Assembly (NCBI GenBank): GCA_024640765.1
Contig: JAHEEK010000010.1
Span: 1-64,000 of the forward strand
From: Nereida sp024640765
Lineage (GTDB): Bacteria > Pseudomonadota > Alphaproteobacteria > Rhodobacterales > Rhodobacteraceae
DNA: 64,000 bases
Direction: 5' to 3'
Positions 18,360 through 27,593 of the stretch are shown here, one piece after another. A model generated the notes under the pieces. It was not told the DNA's origin. It worked only from the letters and a program-made list of their open reading frames with translations, and ran no database searches. A program made the position numbers and the translations under genes. How positions within the stretch are numbered: the first letter of the stretch is position 1; each line of letters starts with the position of its first letter.

Positions 18360-19117
18360 CGTTTGCCTAATTGCTCTTCGATTGACTTTAACCGCTCAAG
18401 AACTTCATCGCGGTATGCGTCTGTGACAGCGTTCGTTTCTTCTGCGTGTGCTTCTTGCATCGAGTTCACAACCAGACCTACGATTAAGTTTACCACGGCG
18501 AATGTGGTTACCATGATGAACGGCACAAAGAAGAGCCACGCATAGGGGTAGACCTCCATCACGGGGCGCACGATGCCCATGGACCAGCTTTCCAGCGTCA
18601 TGATTTGGAAAAGTGAATATAGCGACAGCCATAAGCTTCCGAACCATTCTGGAAACGCAGAGGCGAATAGCTTGGTCGCCATAACCGCGCTGATGTAGAA
18701 GATCAGCGCCATCAATAAGAAGACACTGCCCATGCCGGGTAGTGCGTTCACAAAACCTTCGACGACCCGCCGCAACGATGGAGCCACTGTGATGACGCGC
18801 AGCACCCGCAAGATCCGCATGGCCCGCAAAACGCTAAGCCCTTGCGCGGCAGGGACAAGGGAAATGCCTACAATAATGAAGTCGAACCAGTTCCACCCCG
18901 ATCGAAAAAATCGACCGCGATAGGCTATCAGCTTTGCCAGCAATTCAATTACGAATACGGTTAAACACGCGCTATCGAGCGTTGTGATCAGCGTCCCATA
19001 GTTTTGCATCAGCCCGTTTGAGGTTTCCATTCCCAACAAGATTGCGTTAAAAATGATAACGCCCATTATGATGTTGCGTGTCAGCGGGCGCTCAAGAAAT
19101 ACAGTCAACTGGTGCAT
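18356..19117 (-). CDS. Voltage-gated sodium channel, NaChBac (BacNav) family
   Basis: A 253-residue single-domain six-helix channel. The voltage sensor S4 has Arg at every third position (R98, R101, R104, R107 in VLRAMRILRVLRVI). The pore reads FQIMTLESWSMGIVRPV, whose TLESWS selectivity filter (174-179) is the Na+-selective signature of the bacterial family. S6 (FAVVNLIVGLVVNSM) and a charged C-terminal helix able to form the tetrameric coiled coil (DEVLERLKSIEEQL) follow. The ATG at 19117 has AAAGGACC before it. The protein probably acts in the inner membrane; in marine bacteria such channels are linked to pH, motility or Na+ homeostasis, which is not shown here. Confidence 0.92.
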   Translation of the reverse strand: MHQLTVFLERPLTRNIIMGVIIFNAILLGMETSNGLMQNYGTLITTLDSACLTVFVIELLAKLIAYRGRFFRSGWNWFDFIIVGISLVPAAQGLSVLRAMRILRVLRVITVAPSLRRVVEGFVNALPGMGSVFLLMALIFYISAVMATKLFASAFPEWFGSLWLSLYSLFQIMTLESWSMGIVRPVMEVYPYAWLFFVPFIMVTTFAVVNLIVGLVVNSMQEAHAEETNAVTDAYRDEVLERLKSIEEQLGKR

Positions 19118-19163
19118 GATTATGGTCCTTTGGTTGGACGTGATATGTGTGCTTATGCGGCGC

Positions 19164-20033
19164 TTACAATGGTTGCTCAGCACTGTCCTGCTCTAACTTT
19201 AACAGCGCCCGTAGGCCGGTTTTGTAATCTGGGTATTTTAGTTTAACGCCCAACTCCGTTTTGATCCGCTCGTTTGAGACCTTCTTGGACTCTGCGTAAA
19301 AGCTGCGCGCCATCGGAGTCATCTCTGCTGTCTCGTAGTCGATTTCGGGTGGAACTGGTGCGCCAAGCAATTGCGCTGCGTATTCAATAACGTCTTCGGG
19401 GGGTGCGGGATCATTGTCGCACAGGTTGTACACTGCACCAATGTTCGGACGCGTGATTGATGCCCATAACACCTGCGCAATATCCTCTACGTGAATTCTG
19501 CTGAACACCTGACCTTGTTTGATAATCCGCCGCGCGGTTCCGTTGCGGACCTTGGCAAAAGGGCCACGACCGGGCCCGTAAATGCCAGCCAGCCGAAAGA
19601 TGTGAAGCGGTAGGTTAGGGACGCTCTGCCACTCTGCCTCGGCACTGACACGCAGTTGCCCGCGCTTGGTGGCAGGGGTCAGTGCTGTAGTTTCGTCCAC
19701 CCAATCTCCTTGATGGTCGCCATAAACCCCTGTGGTCGATAAGTAGCCGGCCCACTCAAGATGTGGTGCGAGCGCCTTAATTTCGTCTTTGAGGCTGTTT
19801 AAAACCGGATCGCCCTGCTCCGATGGGCCGGTGCTGATCAGCAGATGTGTCGCCTCTTTCAAAGCGGTATTAAGTGCCTCGCCGGGCCATATAATTGGTT
19901 TGATCCCTTCAGCGCGCAAAACTTCTGCTTTTTCTTCGGTGCGTGTGGTGCCGTAAACGGTCCAGTCACTGGGCAAAATTCGACTTAGGGCGCGTGCGGA
20001 AAATCCATGGCCAAATGAAAGTAGGGTCGGCAT
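19164..20033 (-). CDS. SDR/NAD-dependent epimerase family protein (YeeZ-like)
   Basis: A 289-residue extended SDR relative. The N-terminus LLSFGHGFSARALSRIL is a slightly altered Rossmann motif. YLSTTGVYGDHQGDWVDE (about 94-111) is the usual Thr/Tyr region, and HIFRLAGIYGPGRGPFAKVR (about 143) matches the nucleoside-diphosphate-sugar epimerase-like YeeZ group. AAGGAG precedes the start. The substrate is unknown. It lies upstream of the sodium channel gene with a 46-base gap and may be co-transcribed with it. Confidence 0.85.
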   Translation of the reverse strand: MPTLLSFGHGFSARALSRILPSDWTVYGTTRTEEKAEVLRAEGIKPIIWPGEALNTALKEATHLLISTGPSEQGDPVLNSLKDEIKALAPHLEWAGYLSTTGVYGDHQGDWVDETTALTPATKRGQLRVSAEAEWQSVPNLPLHIFRLAGIYGPGRGPFAKVRNGTARRIIKQGQVFSRIHVEDIAQVLWASITRPNIGAVYNLCDNDPAPPEDVIEYAAQLLGAPVPPEIDYETAEMTPMARSFYAESKKVSNERIKTELGVKLKYPDYKTGLRALLKLEQDSAEQPL

Positions 20034-20176
20034 GTGAAAACTCCTTGATCCACCGCAATGGTCCGAAAGTGAGCAGGACAGGGCACGTTAAGCGACGCGC
20101 GAAAATCTGGTTGATGTTGCCAAGTTCGGGTGCAACGATTTGCACGGTATAACAAATGAGAACAGGCGGACCAGTG

Positions 20177-21661
20177 ATGATTGACCCTACCAGAATGCTA
20201 CCTGTTTATTCGCCCGAAAAAGGTGCGCCGCAGCACTTTACAAATGCGGCTGAGGCGGTGGTTCGACTTAGGGCGCTTTATGATGAAGCAGTGGAATTTC
20301 TGTGCGCTCATTTCGAAGCCAGTCTGACTGGTGAAAGCCCCACCCAACGGTTCCGCGCGTTCTACCCAGAAATCAGACTGCATTCGACAAGTTTTGCGCA
20401 GGCGGACAGTCGCCTGTCTTTTGGTCACGTACCAAGTCCGGGTATGTACGCGACGACAGTGACGCGGCCTGATTTGTATGCAAGTTACCTTGAACAGCAG
20501 ATCGATCTTTTGCTGACCAATCACGGAGGCGAGGTTGAAATTGGAACGTCCCAAACGCCGATGCCCGTCCATTTTGCTGTCGCTAACAAAGGTGGGCTGA
20601 ATGTCCCCCAAGACGGGGCGGTCAAGTTTACTCTGCGCGATGTTTTTGATGTTCCAGATTTGTCGACAACCAACGATGACATCGTAAACGGCCTTGGCTT
20701 TACTTATGAAGATGGAGCAATGCCCGTTGCGCTGTTCACTGCGCAACGGGTGGATTATTCGCTGGCTCGGCTTTCCCATTACACGGCTACGGACCCCGGT
20801 CATTTTCAAAACCATGTTCTGTTTACGAACTATCAGTTTTACGTCGAGGAGTTTGAAGCCTACGCCCGCGAAATGCTGCGCGATCCTGCAAGTGGTTATA
20901 CCGCATTTGTTGGTCCCGGTAATGACGTGATTACGGACCCGGATACGGCCTGCACACCGCCTGCGAAGCTGCCGCAGATGCCAACGTACCATCTTAAGCG
21001 CGCCGGTGGCGGTGGGATTACTTTGGTCAATATTGGGGTGGGTCCGTCCAATGCAAAGACGGCCACGGATCATATCGCAGTGCTGCGCCCGCATGCGTGG
21101 CTAATGGTTGGTCACTGTGCGGGTTTGCGAAATTCCCAAGCCTTGGGCGACTTTGTGCTGGCCCATGCGTATCTGCGCGAAGACAAAGTGCTGGATGATG
21201 ATTTGCCTGTTTGGGTGCCCATTCCACCGCTGGCCGAAATTCAGATCGCGCTGGAAAAAGCTGTAGCGCAGGTCACGAAGCTTGAAGGCTATGACCTAAA
21301 ACAAATCATGCGCACAGGAACGGTTGCCAGCCTTGATAATCGTAACTGGGAACTGCGCGATCAAGAGGGTCCGGTTCAGCGCCTTTCGCAGTCGCGGGCA
21401 GTCGCGCTTGATATGGAAAGTGCAACAATTGCCGCCAACGGTTTTCGCTTCCGTGTGCCGTATGGGACGTTGCTGTGCGTTTCAGATAAACCGCTGCATG
21501 GGGAGTTGAAATTGCCAGGAATGGCCTCTGATTTCTACACAACTCAGGTCGCACGGCACCTCATGATTGGTATTCGCGCGATGGAATACTTGCGCGATAT
21601 GCCCCTTGAACGCATCCATTCACGCAAGCTCCGGAGCTTTGAAGAGACCGCATTCTTGTAA
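20177..21661 (+). CDS. amn: AMP nucleosidase
   Basis: A 494-residue enzyme that hydrolyses AMP to adenine and ribose 5-phosphate, adjusting the adenylate pool. The N-terminal AMP nucleosidase-specific domain (to about 190) is followed by a phosphorylase-like domain with VNIGVGPSNAKTATDHIAVLRPHAWLMVGHCAGLR. The product-binding end has ALDMESATIAANGFRFRVPYGTLLCVSDKPLHGE with the catalytic Asp/Glu region. I chose the ATG at 20177 because AGGCGG lies eight bases upstream; an in-frame ATG at 20156 adds seven residues. It is transcribed divergently from the SDR gene. Confidence 0.93.
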   Translation: MIDPTRMLPVYSPEKGAPQHFTNAAEAVVRLRALYDEAVEFLCAHFEASLTGESPTQRFRAFYPEIRLHSTSFAQADSRLSFGHVPSPGMYATTVTRPDLYASYLEQQIDLLLTNHGGEVEIGTSQTPMPVHFAVANKGGLNVPQDGAVKFTLRDVFDVPDLSTTNDDIVNGLGFTYEDGAMPVALFTAQRVDYSLARLSHYTATDPGHFQNHVLFTNYQFYVEEFEAYAREMLRDPASGYTAFVGPGNDVITDPDTACTPPAKLPQMPTYHLKRAGGGGITLVNIGVGPSNAKTATDHIAVLRPHAWLMVGHCAGLRNSQALGDFVLAHAYLREDKVLDDDLPVWVPIPPLAEIQIALEKAVAQVTKLEGYDLKQIMRTGTVASLDNRNWELRDQEGPVQRLSQSRAVALDMESATIAANGFRFRVPYGTLLCVSDKPLHGELKLPGMASDFYTTQVARHLMIGIRAMEYLRDMPLERIHSRKLRSFEETAFL

Positions 21662-21784
21662 AATAGGCGAAAAAAGGCGGTTTTTTGCGATTTTTCCAAT
21701 CACAAAGAGTTGTGTGGGGACACTATATACCGTTAGATTACGCCCATGAGGCCCAAAATCGGGCGGAATGAGGAGACCTGTAAA

Positions 21785-22072
21785 ATGGCGAAACCAATGA
21801 CAAAGACCCAACTCGTAGCAGCACTTGCTGAGGAAATGGGCGTAGACAAGAAATCTGCTGGCGGCGCGCTTGAAGCGGTTGTTTCGCTCATTACACGCGA
21901 AGTAAGTGCTGGTGGCGCTGTGACACTTCCAGGCGTTGGCAAAATCTATTGCCGCGAGCGTCCAGAGCGTATGGTGCGCAACCCAGCCACTGGCGAAATG
22001 CTGAAAAAAGATGCGGATAAAGTTGTCAAAATGACAATCGCTAAAGCGCTGAAAGACAGCGTTAACGGCTAA
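21785..22072 (+). CDS. HU-family nucleoid protein
   Basis: A 95-residue DNA-binding protein of HU/IHF size. The N-terminal helices KTQLVAALAEEMGVDKKSAGGALEAVVSLI are followed by the beta-arm region with GVGKIYCRERPERMVRNPATGE, whose NPxTGE motif marks the DNA-bending tip. GAGGAGACC precedes the ATG at 21785; a longer frame from 21746 would add 13 unconserved residues. It probably functions as a general nucleoid-shaping protein. Confidence 0.93.
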   Translation: MAKPMTKTQLVAALAEEMGVDKKSAGGALEAVVSLITREVSAGGAVTLPGVGKIYCRERPERMVRNPATGEMLKKDADKVVKMTIAKALKDSVNG

Positions 22073-22099
22073 GTCGACCACAGACTTTATCGTGAATAG

Positions 22100-22128
22100 A
22101 GGGGTCGCCATGATGCGGCCCCTTTTTT
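22100..22128 (+). terminator. Terminator of the HU gene
   Basis: AGGGGTCGC pairs with GCGGCCCCT (one G-U pair) around CATGAT and is followed by six Ts, 28 bases past the HU stop. Confidence 0.85.
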
Positions 22129-22161
22129 GGTTTCGGCCCTATTGCGTCAGGAGTGTAGCGC

Positions 22162-23028
22162 GTGGATCTACGTTCGGTTTTTCTGGGGCTGTCGTTTGCT
22201 CTGATGTGGTCGTCGGCGTTTGCATCTGCACGCATCATCGTTCTTGAGGCGCCGCCCCTCATGGCGCTGTCGTTGCGTTTCTTTATTTCCGGAACGGTTG
22301 CTGTCGGCATTGCATTGCTGCTCAAACAAAGCTGGCGGCTGACTAAGGCGCAGTGGCGCGCGATTGTTGTTTTTGGATTATGCCAAAATGCCCTGTATTT
22401 GGGTCTGAATTTTATCGCAATGCAAACGGTTCAAGCGTCTATTGCCGCGATCATCGCGTCTACCATGCCTCTTTTGATCGCTTTGGTTGGGTGGGTATTT
22501 TTGCGCCGGCGTCTGCCTATTGTTGCGCTGCTCGGCTTGGTCACGGGCCTCGTCGGTGTTCTGGTTATCATGGTGCCACGGCTACAAGGCGGGCTTGATC
22601 CGTGGGGTGTTTTGCTGTGTGTGCTGGGTGTGGCGTCCCTGACGGTTGCAACACTATCGGTCCGTAACGCGGTTTCCAGTGGGCAGGTCCTGATGATTGT
22701 GGGGCTTCAGATGCTTGTAGGCTCTGCCGCGCTTACTGTGCCTGCGCTGCTTTTTGAAACGTGGAATGTCACGATCACCCCGCTTCTTGTCAGCGCATTT
22801 ATTTACACGACCCTTGTGCCCGGTTTAGCGGCGACGGTAATTTTGTTCGTCTTGGTCAGCCGGATTGGTGCTGTGCGCGCTGCGACTTTCCATTTTCTTA
22901 ACCCGTTTTTTGGTGTCGCATTGGCAGCAGTTTTGCTGGAGGAACAGATAGGGTTGATCGACGTTCTTGGCGTTGCCATTATCGCTGCAGGAATTTTTGC
23001 TGTGCAGGTGTCAAAGCAAACTAAGTAG
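22162..23028 (+). CDS. EamA/DMT family transporter
   Basis: A 288-residue protein with about ten membrane segments and two EamA repeats (FALMWSSAFASARIIVLEAPPLMALSLRFF in the first; TTLVPGLAATVILFVLVSRIGAVRAATFHFLNPFFGV in the second). It starts with GTG behind AGGAG. It belongs to the RhaT/PecM-like exporter branch; the substrate is unknown. A small secreted thioredoxin-like gene follows after 12 bases, suggesting co-transcription. Confidence 0.86.
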   Translation: MDLRSVFLGLSFALMWSSAFASARIIVLEAPPLMALSLRFFISGTVAVGIALLLKQSWRLTKAQWRAIVVFGLCQNALYLGLNFIAMQTVQASIAAIIASTMPLLIALVGWVFLRRRLPIVALLGLVTGLVGVLVIMVPRLQGGLDPWGVLLCVLGVASLTVATLSVRNAVSSGQVLMIVGLQMLVGSAALTVPALLFETWNVTITPLLVSAFIYTTLVPGLAATVILFVLVSRIGAVRAATFHFLNPFFGVALAAVLLEEQIGLIDVLGVAIIAAGIFAVQVSKQTK

Positions 23029-23040
23029 AGGGTTACGAGT

Positions 23041-23433
23041 ATGAAAGTTTTGTGGGTGGCGTTGGGTTTGTGTTTGGCCGCAGCCGTGGTGCACGCGCGG
23101 GGCCTCGAATATCAGCCTCGCCTAGACCGAGATAAGCTGTCGCAAGGTGCAACCGTGTTGCTCGATTTTCGGACCGATTGGTGTATCGCTTGTGCGCGGC
23201 ACGCGTCCATCATTGATATGCTCAAAGAGAAAAATCCAGCGTTACGCGCGTCGATCACCTACATCGTTGTGGACTACGATACCTACGGTGAATCGGGCAT
23301 GGCTGAGAAACGGCGGGTAACACAAAACGGCACACTTTTGCTGTTGCGTGGAAGCCGCGAACTTGGCCGCGTTGAGGGCGCAGTTATGGACGACAGCGCC
23401 ATTAAGGAACTACTGGAACTGTCGCTTAATTAG
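23041..23433 (+). CDS. Periplasmic thioredoxin-family protein
   Basis: A 130-residue protein with a Sec signal peptide (VLWVALGLCLAAAVVHARG) and one thioredoxin-like domain. The redox pair is C48-I-A-C51 in FRTDWCIACARHASI, and the cis-Pro region expected after the TRX beta-strands is replaced by RVTQNGTLLLLRG, so the classical cis-proline is not seen. The layout resembles the C-terminal domain of DsbD or soluble DsbD-gamma-like reductases. It lies 12 bases downstream of the EamA gene and is convergent with aroC. Confidence 0.75.
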   Translation: MKVLWVALGLCLAAAVVHARGLEYQPRLDRDKLSQGATVLLDFRTDWCIACARHASIIDMLKEKNPALRASITYIVVDYDTYGESGMAEKRRVTQNGTLLLLRGSRELGRVEGAVMDDSAIKELLELSLN

Positions 23434-23439
23434 CTAGCC

Positions 23440-24543
23440 TTAACCGATTGTGCCGCGATTGCCGCCAGTTTGGCCGCGGTGCAGCAGCATATGATCTAGC
23501 ATCACACATGCCATCATGGCTTCGCCCACAGGAACCGCACGGATGCCAACACATGGGTCGTGACGGCCCTTAGTGATGATCTCGGTTTCTTCACCGGCTT
23601 TTGTAATTGTTTTGCGCGGCGACAATATAGAGGAAGTTGGCTTCACGGCGAAACGTACCACGATATCTTGACCCGTGCTGATACCACCAAGGATACCACC
23701 GGCGTGGTTGCTTGAATATTCTGGGCCTTTTGGTCCCATAAAAATCTCGTCTGCATTATCGCGTCCGGTAAGTGCGGCGGCAGCCATCCCCTCACCAATT
23801 TCAACGCCTTTGACTGCGTTGATCGACATCATTGCTGCGGCTAAATCTGTATCAAGTTTGCCGTAAACAGGCGCACCAAGGCCAGCGGGAACATTGCGTG
23901 CAACTACTTCAATGATTGCTCCGACGCTGTTGTGATCGTCTTTACGCAACCATGTGAGGTAGTCTTCCCACTCTTTCGCGGCATCTGCATCAGGGCACCA
24001 AAAGTCGTTTTGTCCGATCGCATCCCAGTCAAAATTTGCGCGATCAATTTTCTTCTCGCCTATCTGAACCATGTAGCCTGTCACAGACATATCAGGGGCT
24101 ATCGCCTTACTCGCCTCACGCGCGACACCACCCGCAGCAACGCGTGACGCGGTCTCACGCGCACTTGATCGCCCACCCCCACGGTAATCGCGGATGCCGT
24201 ATTTTTGCCAATAGGTAATATCTGCATGGCCGGGGCGGAACTTTTCAACGATATCGCCATAATCGCGCGACCGTTGATCCGTGTTGCGGATCATCAGCTG
24301 GATTGGCGTACCGGTTGTTTGGCCCTCAAAGACGCCAGATAGAATTTCTACTGCATCCGGTTCTTGGCGTTGTGTGGTGTTTTTGTTTTGCCCGGGTTTG
24401 CGCTTGTCCAACCAATGCTGAAGCAATTCCGGCGTTACGGGCACTTGGGGAGGGCAGCCGTCAACGGTAGCACCCAAGGCAGGGCCGTGGCTCTCGCCCC
24501 AAGTTGTCACGCGGAACAAATGTCCAAAGCTGTTCATGCTCAT
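23440..24543 (-). CDS. aroC: Chorismate synthase
   Basis: A 367-residue FMN-dependent enzyme that converts EPSP to chorismate, the last step of the shikimate pathway. Three family signatures are visible: FRVTTWGESHGPALG near the start, the GGGRSSARETASRVAAGG motif (about 122-139) and the RHDPC region (about 327-331). HAGGILGGISTGQ at about 279 is also typical. AGGGGAG lies 10 bases before the first ATG. Full length for the family. The gene is convergent with the thioredoxin-like gene. Confidence 0.97.
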   Translation of the reverse strand: MSMNSFGHLFRVTTWGESHGPALGATVDGCPPQVPVTPELLQHWLDKRKPGQNKNTTQRQEPDAVEILSGVFEGQTTGTPIQLMIRNTDQRSRDYGDIVEKFRPGHADITYWQKYGIRDYRGGGRSSARETASRVAAGGVAREASKAIAPDMSVTGYMVQIGEKKIDRANFDWDAIGQNDFWCPDADAAKEWEDYLTWLRKDDHNSVGAIIEVVARNVPAGLGAPVYGKLDTDLAAAMMSINAVKGVEIGEGMAAAALTGRDNADEIFMGPKGPEYSSNHAGGILGGISTGQDIVVRFAVKPTSSILSPRKTITKAGEETEIITKGRHDPCVGIRAVPVGEAMMACVMLDHMLLHRGQTGGNRGTIG

Positions 24544-24610
24544 CGGTGGTGCACTCCCCTTTTAAGATTGCATAAAGCGCGGGCGGCTTGGCCTCAAGTG
24601 TCGCCCAAAG

Positions 24611-24641
24611 AAAAACGCCCCATCACAGTGGACGGGGCGTT
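24611..24641 (-). terminator. Terminator of the petABC operon
   Basis: On the minus strand AACGCCCC pairs with GGGGCGTT around a 12-base loop and runs into TTTTCTTT. It lies about 30 bases past the petC stop and before aroC, which is on the same strand. Confidence 0.8.
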
Positions 24642-24667
24642 AAATTCGTAAAACCTAATTGATAGGC

Positions 24668-25462
24668 TTATGCAGATTTTTTGCCCTTTGCTGCTGCCCA
24701 CAAACGTTTGTTTGTGAGGTAAAGCAGGACTGAAAGCACAGACAAGAAAATCAGGCCGGTAAGACCTGCTTGCTTGCGCGCCATCATTTTGGGCTCGGCG
24801 GTCCACATCAAGAACGCAGACACGTCCTGAGCGATGTCTTCCAGCTCGGTTGATGCATCTTCGTCCGCGAATTCAACATCGTCACCATAAAGAGGGGGCG
24901 CCATTGAAATCCAGCCACCTGGGAAGGCAGTGTTTTCATAAAGGATGGTGCCCGCTTCTTCCTTTTCCTCACCGGTGTAGCCAGCCAAGAGAGACGCAAT
25001 GTACTCTGGGCCGCCCATGCCGTTGATAAGCTGGCTGATGCCTGTACCCGCAGGGCCGTGGAAACCAGCGCGCGCTTTTGCCATCAAGGACAAGTCAGGT
25101 GCGTTAGCCAGTGCGGATGCTGGGAATTTGTCGGCGGGCGTCGCAGAACGGAAATCATCGATAGCGGCATCAAAGACTTCATATTCTTCGGCGTACGCAA
25201 ACACCTGATCTTCAGGAAGCGCAGGACCACCGTCGTCAGACAAGTTACGGAACGAGACGTATTTCAAACCGTGACAAGCTGCGCAGATTTCAGTGTAAAC
25301 CTGAAGGCCACGCTGAAGTTGGTTCTGGTCAAACGAGCCTGTCAGACCTTCAAATGAAAACGCGTAGTTTTCAATTTTTGCGTCTGATCCACCAGCAGCA
25401 AGCGCGCCGCCGGCCGAAAGGCCGAGGGCAACTGCTGTGGTAAGGGCGAGTTTCTTCAACAT
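24668..25462 (-). CDS. petC: Cytochrome c1, bc1 complex
   Basis: A 264-residue membrane-anchored c-type cytochrome of the quinol-cytochrome c oxidoreductase. A Sec signal peptide (residues 1-23, ending ALAAG) is followed by the haem motif C60-A-A-C63-H64 and FRNLSDDGGPALPEDQVF. A C-terminal membrane anchor (GLTGLIFLSVLSVLLYLTNKRLW) is present. The ATG at 25462 has AAAGGA before it. It is the last gene of petA-petB-petC; the petB stop is 14 bases upstream of this start. Confidence 0.97.
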   Translation of the reverse strand: MLKKLALTTAVALGLSAGGALAAGGSDAKIENYAFSFEGLTGSFDQNQLQRGLQVYTEICAACHGLKYVSFRNLSDDGGPALPEDQVFAYAEEYEVFDAAIDDFRSATPADKFPASALANAPDLSLMAKARAGFHGPAGTGISQLINGMGGPEYIASLLAGYTGEEKEEAGTILYENTAFPGGWISMAPPLYGDDVEFADEDASTELEDIAQDVSAFLMWTAEPKMMARKQAGLTGLIFLSVLSVLLYLTNKRLWAAAKGKKSA

Positions 25463-25476
25463 TGGGTAGTCCTTTC

Positions 25477-26820
25477 TCACTCGGCTGGTGTGGCTACTGC
25501 ATCTGCAGTGCCATCTTTTTTGCCGTAGTGGGCATTGAAGTCGTCTTCGATTGTCGTTGGCGGTGTCATCGGTTTCTCGATGATGCCAAGCAACGGCAGA
25601 ATGACGAGGAAATAAGCGAACCAGTAGGTCGACGCGATAAGCGAGATGACATCATATGGGAATTCAGCAGGGCGTGCGCCCACCCACATCAGCACAAAGA
25701 AGTCGACAACCAGAAGGCCGAACCACCATTTAAACATTGGGCGGTAACGGCCAGAGCGGACTGATGATGTGTCCAACCATGGTGCCAATGCCATCACAGC
25801 GATCGCACCAAACATGGCAAGAACGCCGAAGAACTTCGCATCAACAATGCCGAATGTTACGAAATCAGCCAATTGCACAACCCATACTTCCGCTGTGAAG
25901 GCGCGTAGGATTGCGTAGAATGGCAAGAAGTACCACTCGGGAACGATGTGCGCAGGTGTGACCAGCGCGTTCGCTTCAATGTAGTTGTCTGGGTGGCCAA
26001 GGTAGTTGGGCATGAAGCCAACAACTGCCATGAACACAACCAGCACGATTGCCAGTGCGAACAGGTCTTTAATCACAAAGTATGGCCAGAAGGGGAGTGT
26101 GTCCCGCTCTGCTTCTTCTTTGGATGTGCGACGTACTTCAACACCAGTTGGGTTGTTGTTGCCAGTTGTGTGGAACGCCCAAATGTGAACGATCACCAGA
26201 CCGGCAATGATAAACGGCATGAGGTAGTGCAGGCTGAAGAAGCGGTTCAGCGCAGGCTGACCTACAGCGGATGCACCAAGCAACCATGTTTGAATGCTTT
26301 CACCAACGAACGGGATCGCACCGAATAGGCCAGTGATAACTGCCGTACCGTGGAACGACATTTGGCCCCAAGGAAGAACGTAACCCATGAATGCTGTACC
26401 CATCATCAACAGGTAGATCAGCATGCCGATGATCCATGTCACCTCACGTGGCGCTTTGTACGAGCCATAGTATAGGCCACGGAAAATGTGGGCATACACA
26501 GCGACAAAGAACAGCGACGCACCGTTCATGTGGAAATAGCGGATCATGTGGCCGCCGTTTACGTCACGCATGATGTGCTCAACAGACGCAAACGCCATAT
26601 CAACGTGCGGTACATAATGCATAACCAGTACGATGCCGGTGATGATTTGAAGTGCCAGAGTAAACGTCAGAACGATACCCCAGATCCACATCCAGTTAAG
26701 GTTCTTTGGTGTGGGAAGCATCAGCGTGTCATAAAGCAGGCCTACAACGGGAAGGCGCTTGTGCAGCCATTTCTGGCCGTCTGACTTTGGTTCATAGTGG
26801 TCGTGTGGAATTCCAGACAT
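25477..26820 (-). CDS. petB: Cytochrome b, bc1 complex
   Basis: A 447-residue integral protein holding haems bL and bH and the Qo and Qi quinone sites. Eight membrane segments are visible. The haem-binding His pairs lie in MHYVPH/HMIRYFHMNGAS and LHYLMPFIIAGLVIVHIWAFHTTGNNNP, and the Qo-site PEWY motif is in HIVPEWYFLPFYAILRAF. A C-terminal tail beyond the usual core is rich in Asp and Lys. GGGAGATACC precedes the ATG. It lies between petA (12-base gap) and petC in one operon. Confidence 0.97.
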   Translation of the reverse strand: MSGIPHDHYEPKSDGQKWLHKRLPVVGLLYDTLMLPTPKNLNWMWIWGIVLTFTLALQIITGIVLVMHYVPHVDMAFASVEHIMRDVNGGHMIRYFHMNGASLFFVAVYAHIFRGLYYGSYKAPREVTWIIGMLIYLLMMGTAFMGYVLPWGQMSFHGTAVITGLFGAIPFVGESIQTWLLGASAVGQPALNRFFSLHYLMPFIIAGLVIVHIWAFHTTGNNNPTGVEVRRTSKEEAERDTLPFWPYFVIKDLFALAIVLVVFMAVVGFMPNYLGHPDNYIEANALVTPAHIVPEWYFLPFYAILRAFTAEVWVVQLADFVTFGIVDAKFFGVLAMFGAIAVMALAPWLDTSSVRSGRYRPMFKWWFGLLVVDFFVLMWVGARPAEFPYDVISLIASTYWFAYFLVILPLLGIIEKPMTPPTTIEDDFNAHYGKKDGTADAVATPAE

Positions 26821-26832
26821 ATGGTATCTCCC

Positions 26833-27396
26833 TTAACCGAGTTGGATTGTTGTTTCGTCGACAAACGATGCCGTTGGAACAGGCAAGTTGCGTGGCGCTG
26901 GACCCTTACGGATACGGCCTGCGGTGTCATAGTGTGAACCGTGGCATGGGCAGAACCAGCCGTTGAACTCACCAGCACCGTCGCCAAGAGGCACACAACC
27001 AAGGTGGGTACAAACGCCCATCATGACCAACCACTCGCCGTTTTCATCAAGAGCACGGTTTTCATCGGACGCATCCGCATCCGCAGCAAGGTTCGCGTTG
27101 TCAGCGTTCGCATCCGGCAGGGCACCAAGATCAACCGCGCGTGCTTCGGCGATTTCTTCTGGGTTACGGCGGCGGATAAACACAGGCTTACCTTGCCAAA
27201 GAACAGTGATTTGCGTGCCAGGCTCAACATCGGCCACATCCACGCGGATGGATGCCAATGCCAAAACGTCAGCACTTGGGTTCATCTGGTTGACCAATGG
27301 CCAAACGGCAGCGCCGGTAACCACAGCACCTGCGCCAGCGGTGGCGTAGTAGATGAAGTCGCGGCGGGTGCCTTGCGTATTTTCTGCGTGAGACAC
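26833..27396 (-). CDS. petA: Ubiquinol-cytochrome c reductase iron-sulfur (Rieske) subunit
   Basis: A 187-residue Rieske protein. A Tat-type N-terminus (TRRDFIYYATAGAGAVV) is retained as the membrane anchor. Cluster ligands are C129 and H131 (CTHLGC) and C149 and H152 (CPCHGSH), with C134 and C151 forming the usual disulfide. An acidic Asp/Asn-rich insertion lies at about 95-120, as in related Rhodobacteraceae Rieske proteins. The start is GTG behind GGGGAG. First gene of the petABC operon, with about 200 bases of upstream region that should hold its promoter. Confidence 0.96.
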   Translation of the reverse strand: MSHAENTQGTRRDFIYYATAGAGAVVTGAAVWPLVNQMNPSADVLALASIRVDVADVEPGTQITVLWQGKPVFIRRRNPEEIAEARAVDLGALPDANADNANLAADADASDENRALDENGEWLVMMGVCTHLGCVPLGDGAGEFNGWFCPCHGSHYDTAGRIRKGPAPRNLPVPTASFVDETTIQLG

Positions 27397-27593
27397 GATC
27401 GTGTTCTCCCCTTGTTTCCGTTAGGCGGATCGGCCGAATGGGTCGATCAAATATGAACAGGCCACAGGGAATCCTGCGGCCGCTATCGACACGCTATTTA
27501 GAACGCAGATTGCAATCCGTCCAGCACACATTGAAGTCTGCCCGCCAAACTGCTCCAGTATGTCGCACAAACATACCTGTTTTTTGCATGTGT

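Noticed and set aside
20198..21094. 298-residue minus-strand frame inside amn
   Set aside because: Shadow of AMP nucleosidase; the plus-strand protein has clear family motifs and this one has none.
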